The position numbers and the translations under genes were made by a program. 32,777 bases of DNA from assembly GCA_964576135.1 (NCBI GenBank), contig CAZNTZ010000007.1, positions 1 through 32,777 of the forward strand. Direction: 5' to 3'. The notes below the pieces were generated by a model. The model worked only from the letters and a program-made list of their open reading frames with translations, searched no databases and was not told the origin of the DNA. Below, piece after piece: positions 30,945-32,777 of this stretch. Origin of the DNA: CAZNTZ01 sp964576135. Its GTDB lineage: Bacteria > Pseudomonadota > Alphaproteobacteria > Rs-D84. How positions within the stretch are numbered: the first letter of the stretch is position 1; each line of letters begins with the position of its first letter.

Positions 30945-30976
30945 AAAAAAATCCGGCAAACGCCGGATTTTATTTT
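30945..30976 (+). terminator. Rho-independent terminator with ATCCGGC core
   Basis: AAAAAATCCGGC (ending 30957) pairs with GCCGGATTTT (30962-30971) around loop AAAC, followed by a T-rich tract. A-runs on the left make it functional in both directions, also serving ppdK. Confidence 0.93.
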
Positions 30977-30994
30977 TATTTTTATTTTTATTTT
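30970..30994. repeat. Short tandem repeat of TATTTT
   Basis: Four copies of a six-base unit follow the terminator and contain the ppdK stop codon region. Slippage here could change the last residues of ppdK or the spacing, but no functional evidence is visible. Confidence 0.7.
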
Positions 30995-32777
30995 CTTGGG
31001 AATTTAACCGCAGCCTGGGCCGCAGCAAGTCTTGCAATTGGCACACGGAAAGGACTGCATGAAACAAAGTCCATTCCAACCCTGTGGAAAAACATAATGC
31101 TTTCTGGATCGCCACCATGTTCGCCGCATACACCAATATGTATGTCATGACCTTTGACACCACGGGCAAGTTTCACAGCATTATCAATCAATTTGCCGAC
31201 ACCATCTTGGTCGATTGATGCAAATGGGTCTGCGACATAAACACCTTTCATACGATATTCATCCAGTATTGCGCCGGTGTCATCACGACTCATCCCCAGA
31301 GTTGTTTGTGTCAAATCATTTGTTCCAAATCCAAAGAATTCAGCAGATTGTGCGATTTCGTCTGCCAGTAATGCAGCGCGGGGTAATTCAATCATTGAAC
31401 CAATTTTATATTCAACTGATTTTCCAAGTTCTGCAAATAATTTGGATGCTGTTTCGCGTATTGTTGCAGAAACAATATCCAATTCTTTTTTGGATCCGAC
31501 CAATGGAACTTCGATTTCTGGCAATACTTTAATTCCATTTTGTTGGCATTCAATTGCTGCACCCAAAATTGCACGAGTTTGCATTTCGCAAATTTCTGGA
31601 TAAGTCACACATAAACGGCAACCACGATGACCCAACATTGGATTTTGTTCGTGCAGGCNNNNNNNNNNTGACATATTCCACAGGTTTACCAATATGTTTT
31701 GCCAGTTCTGCGATATCTGCATCTGTGTGCGGCAAAAATTCATGTAATGGTGGATCAATAAGACGAACTGTTACCGGTAATCCATCCATGATTTTGAATA
31801 AATCTACAAAGTCCGCACGTTGATATGGTAATAATTTGGCGAGTGCTGCACGACGACCTTGCTCATCATGTGCCAAAATCATTTCACGCATATCCATAAT
31901 TCTGGCCGGGTCAAAGAACATGTGTTCTGTTCTGGCAAGTCCGATACCCTGGGCGCCGAATTCGAGTGCGACTTTGGCGTCGCGTGGGGTTTCTGCATTT
32001 GCGCGAACCTCTAATGTTTTGATTTCATCAACCCATTGCATCAGTGTTCCAAAATTTCCGGTCATTTCAACTGACACAGTTGGGATTTTACCCAAAATAA
32101 TTTCGCCACGTGCGCCGTCTATTGAAACCCAGTCTCCTTCGCCAATAATATCACCACCATGTGTTTTCATTGTTTTGGTTGCGTAATCAATTTTAATATC
32201 ATTGCTGCCTGAAACGCATGGTTTACCCATTCCGCGTGCAACAACTGCTGCGTGACTGGTCATACCGCCACGTGCGGTTATGACACCTTGGGCGGCATCC
32301 ATACCTGCAATATCTTCGGGTGATGTTTCAACGCGTATCAACATTACTTTTTGACCTTGTTTTGCCAATTCTTCGGCTTTGTCAGCGCTGAAAACTGCCA
32401 TGCCCACTGCGGCGCCTGGGCTGGCCGGCAGACCACGTGCGATAACTTTCTTTTCCGCTTTTGGGTCAAGCATTGGGTGCAGCAAATGGTTTAATTGATC
32501 TGCGGCAACACGCATAATTGCTTCGGACTTATTCAGCAACCCTTCGTTAACCATTTCAACGGCGATGCGAACGGCCGCGGCTGCGGTGCGTTTACCGTTG
32601 CGGCATTGCAGCATCCATAATTTTCCATGCTCGATAGTGAATTCCATATCTTGCATATCTTTGTAATGACGTTCCAATTTTTCACGAACATTAACCAATT
32701 CTGCATAAACTGATGGCATTGCTTCTTCGAGTGATAAGCGACCGCTGTCATCTTTGGCCATTGGCTGTGGCGTTCTG
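30988..32777 (-). CDS. ppdK: Pyruvate, phosphate dikinase, C-terminal part (gene runs off the window; contains an N gap)
   Basis: Reversible conversion of pyruvate, ATP and phosphate to phosphoenolpyruvate, AMP and pyrophosphate; common in anaerobes using a pyrophosphate-linked glycolysis. About 590 residues are present; the N-terminal ATP-binding part lies beyond the right edge. Seen: the end of the nucleotide-binding domain (MEFTIEHGKLWMLQCRNGKRT), the phosphohistidine swivelling domain (GGMTSHAAVVARGMGKPCVSG), and the C-terminal barrel with GIGLARTEHMFF, NPMLGHRGCRL, FFGFGTNDLTQTTLG and CGEHGGDP. The apparent frame change falls exactly at the ten N bases, so it is an assembly gap, not a mutation. 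Confidence 0.95.
31659..31668. other. Assembly gap (10 N) inside ppdK
   Basis: Ten N bases between the codons for KPVEYV and LHEQNPM. Related enzymes have about six residues there, which would need about 15 unknown bases. The stated length of ten is therefore a placeholder and causes the artificial frame break. Confidence 0.9.

Overview
AT-rich bacterial chromosome, almost certainly from an alphaproteobacterium. The clearest marker is a DUF1013/TrcR-type cell-cycle regulator (19407-19934), a family known from Alphaproteobacteria, lying directly upstream of the housekeeping sigma factor. The Cys-rich secreted proteins and overall gene style suggest an uncultured host- or gut-associated lineage; that last step is a guess, not something the sequence proves. 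The stop codons fit the standard code: TGA ends rpoD just before its terminator.

Layout. (1) 1-11640: the secE-nusG-rplKAJL-rpoBC transcription/translation operon, with a 49-aa small ORF between nusG and rplK and structured leaders before rplK, rplJ and rpoB. The rpsL-rpsG genes that often follow rpoC are absent; a small HAD-fold hydrolase follows instead. (2) 11658-17186: mostly poorly characterised genes: the HAD protein, a lipoprotein and outer-membrane barrel pair, two orphan genes with near-consensus promoters, tRNA-Arg(CCT), a hypothetical protein, a CvpA-like membrane protein and a membrane-anchored CPHC thiol-disulfide protein. (3) 17246-21888: trcR-rpoD transcribed leftward, divergent from rpsA. 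(4) 21888-30943: an accessory locus. A leftward operon (secreted HExxH peptidase, Cys-rich secreted protein, GT2 glycosyltransferase, double-headed glycosyltransferase) faces a rightward cluster (three tandem mosaic Cys-rich genes, a paralogous GT2, two more Cys-rich secreted proteins). (5) 30988-32777: the C-terminal two thirds of pyruvate phosphate dikinase, interrupted by a 10-N assembly gap and running off the window.

The best candidate for an undescribed system is region 4. In both orientations a Cys-rich secreted protein gene is followed within about 10 bases by a gene for one of two paralogous GT2 enzymes. In the leftward copy this close spacing appears only if an in-frame TGA is ignored. 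The three tandem Cys-rich genes are mosaics of shared N-terminal, middle and C-terminal modules in exact 704-bp register, as expected of a locus that diversifies a surface protein by recombination.

A second theme is unusual changes in otherwise near-invariant parts of the transcription machinery: RpoC lacks the aromatic residue of the switch-2 motif, the primary sigma factor has Asn-Trp instead of the Trp-Trp melting dyad plus a two-residue insertion, and RpoB has several substitutions in the rifampicin-pocket region. No CRISPR array, transposase, integrase or rRNA gene was seen.
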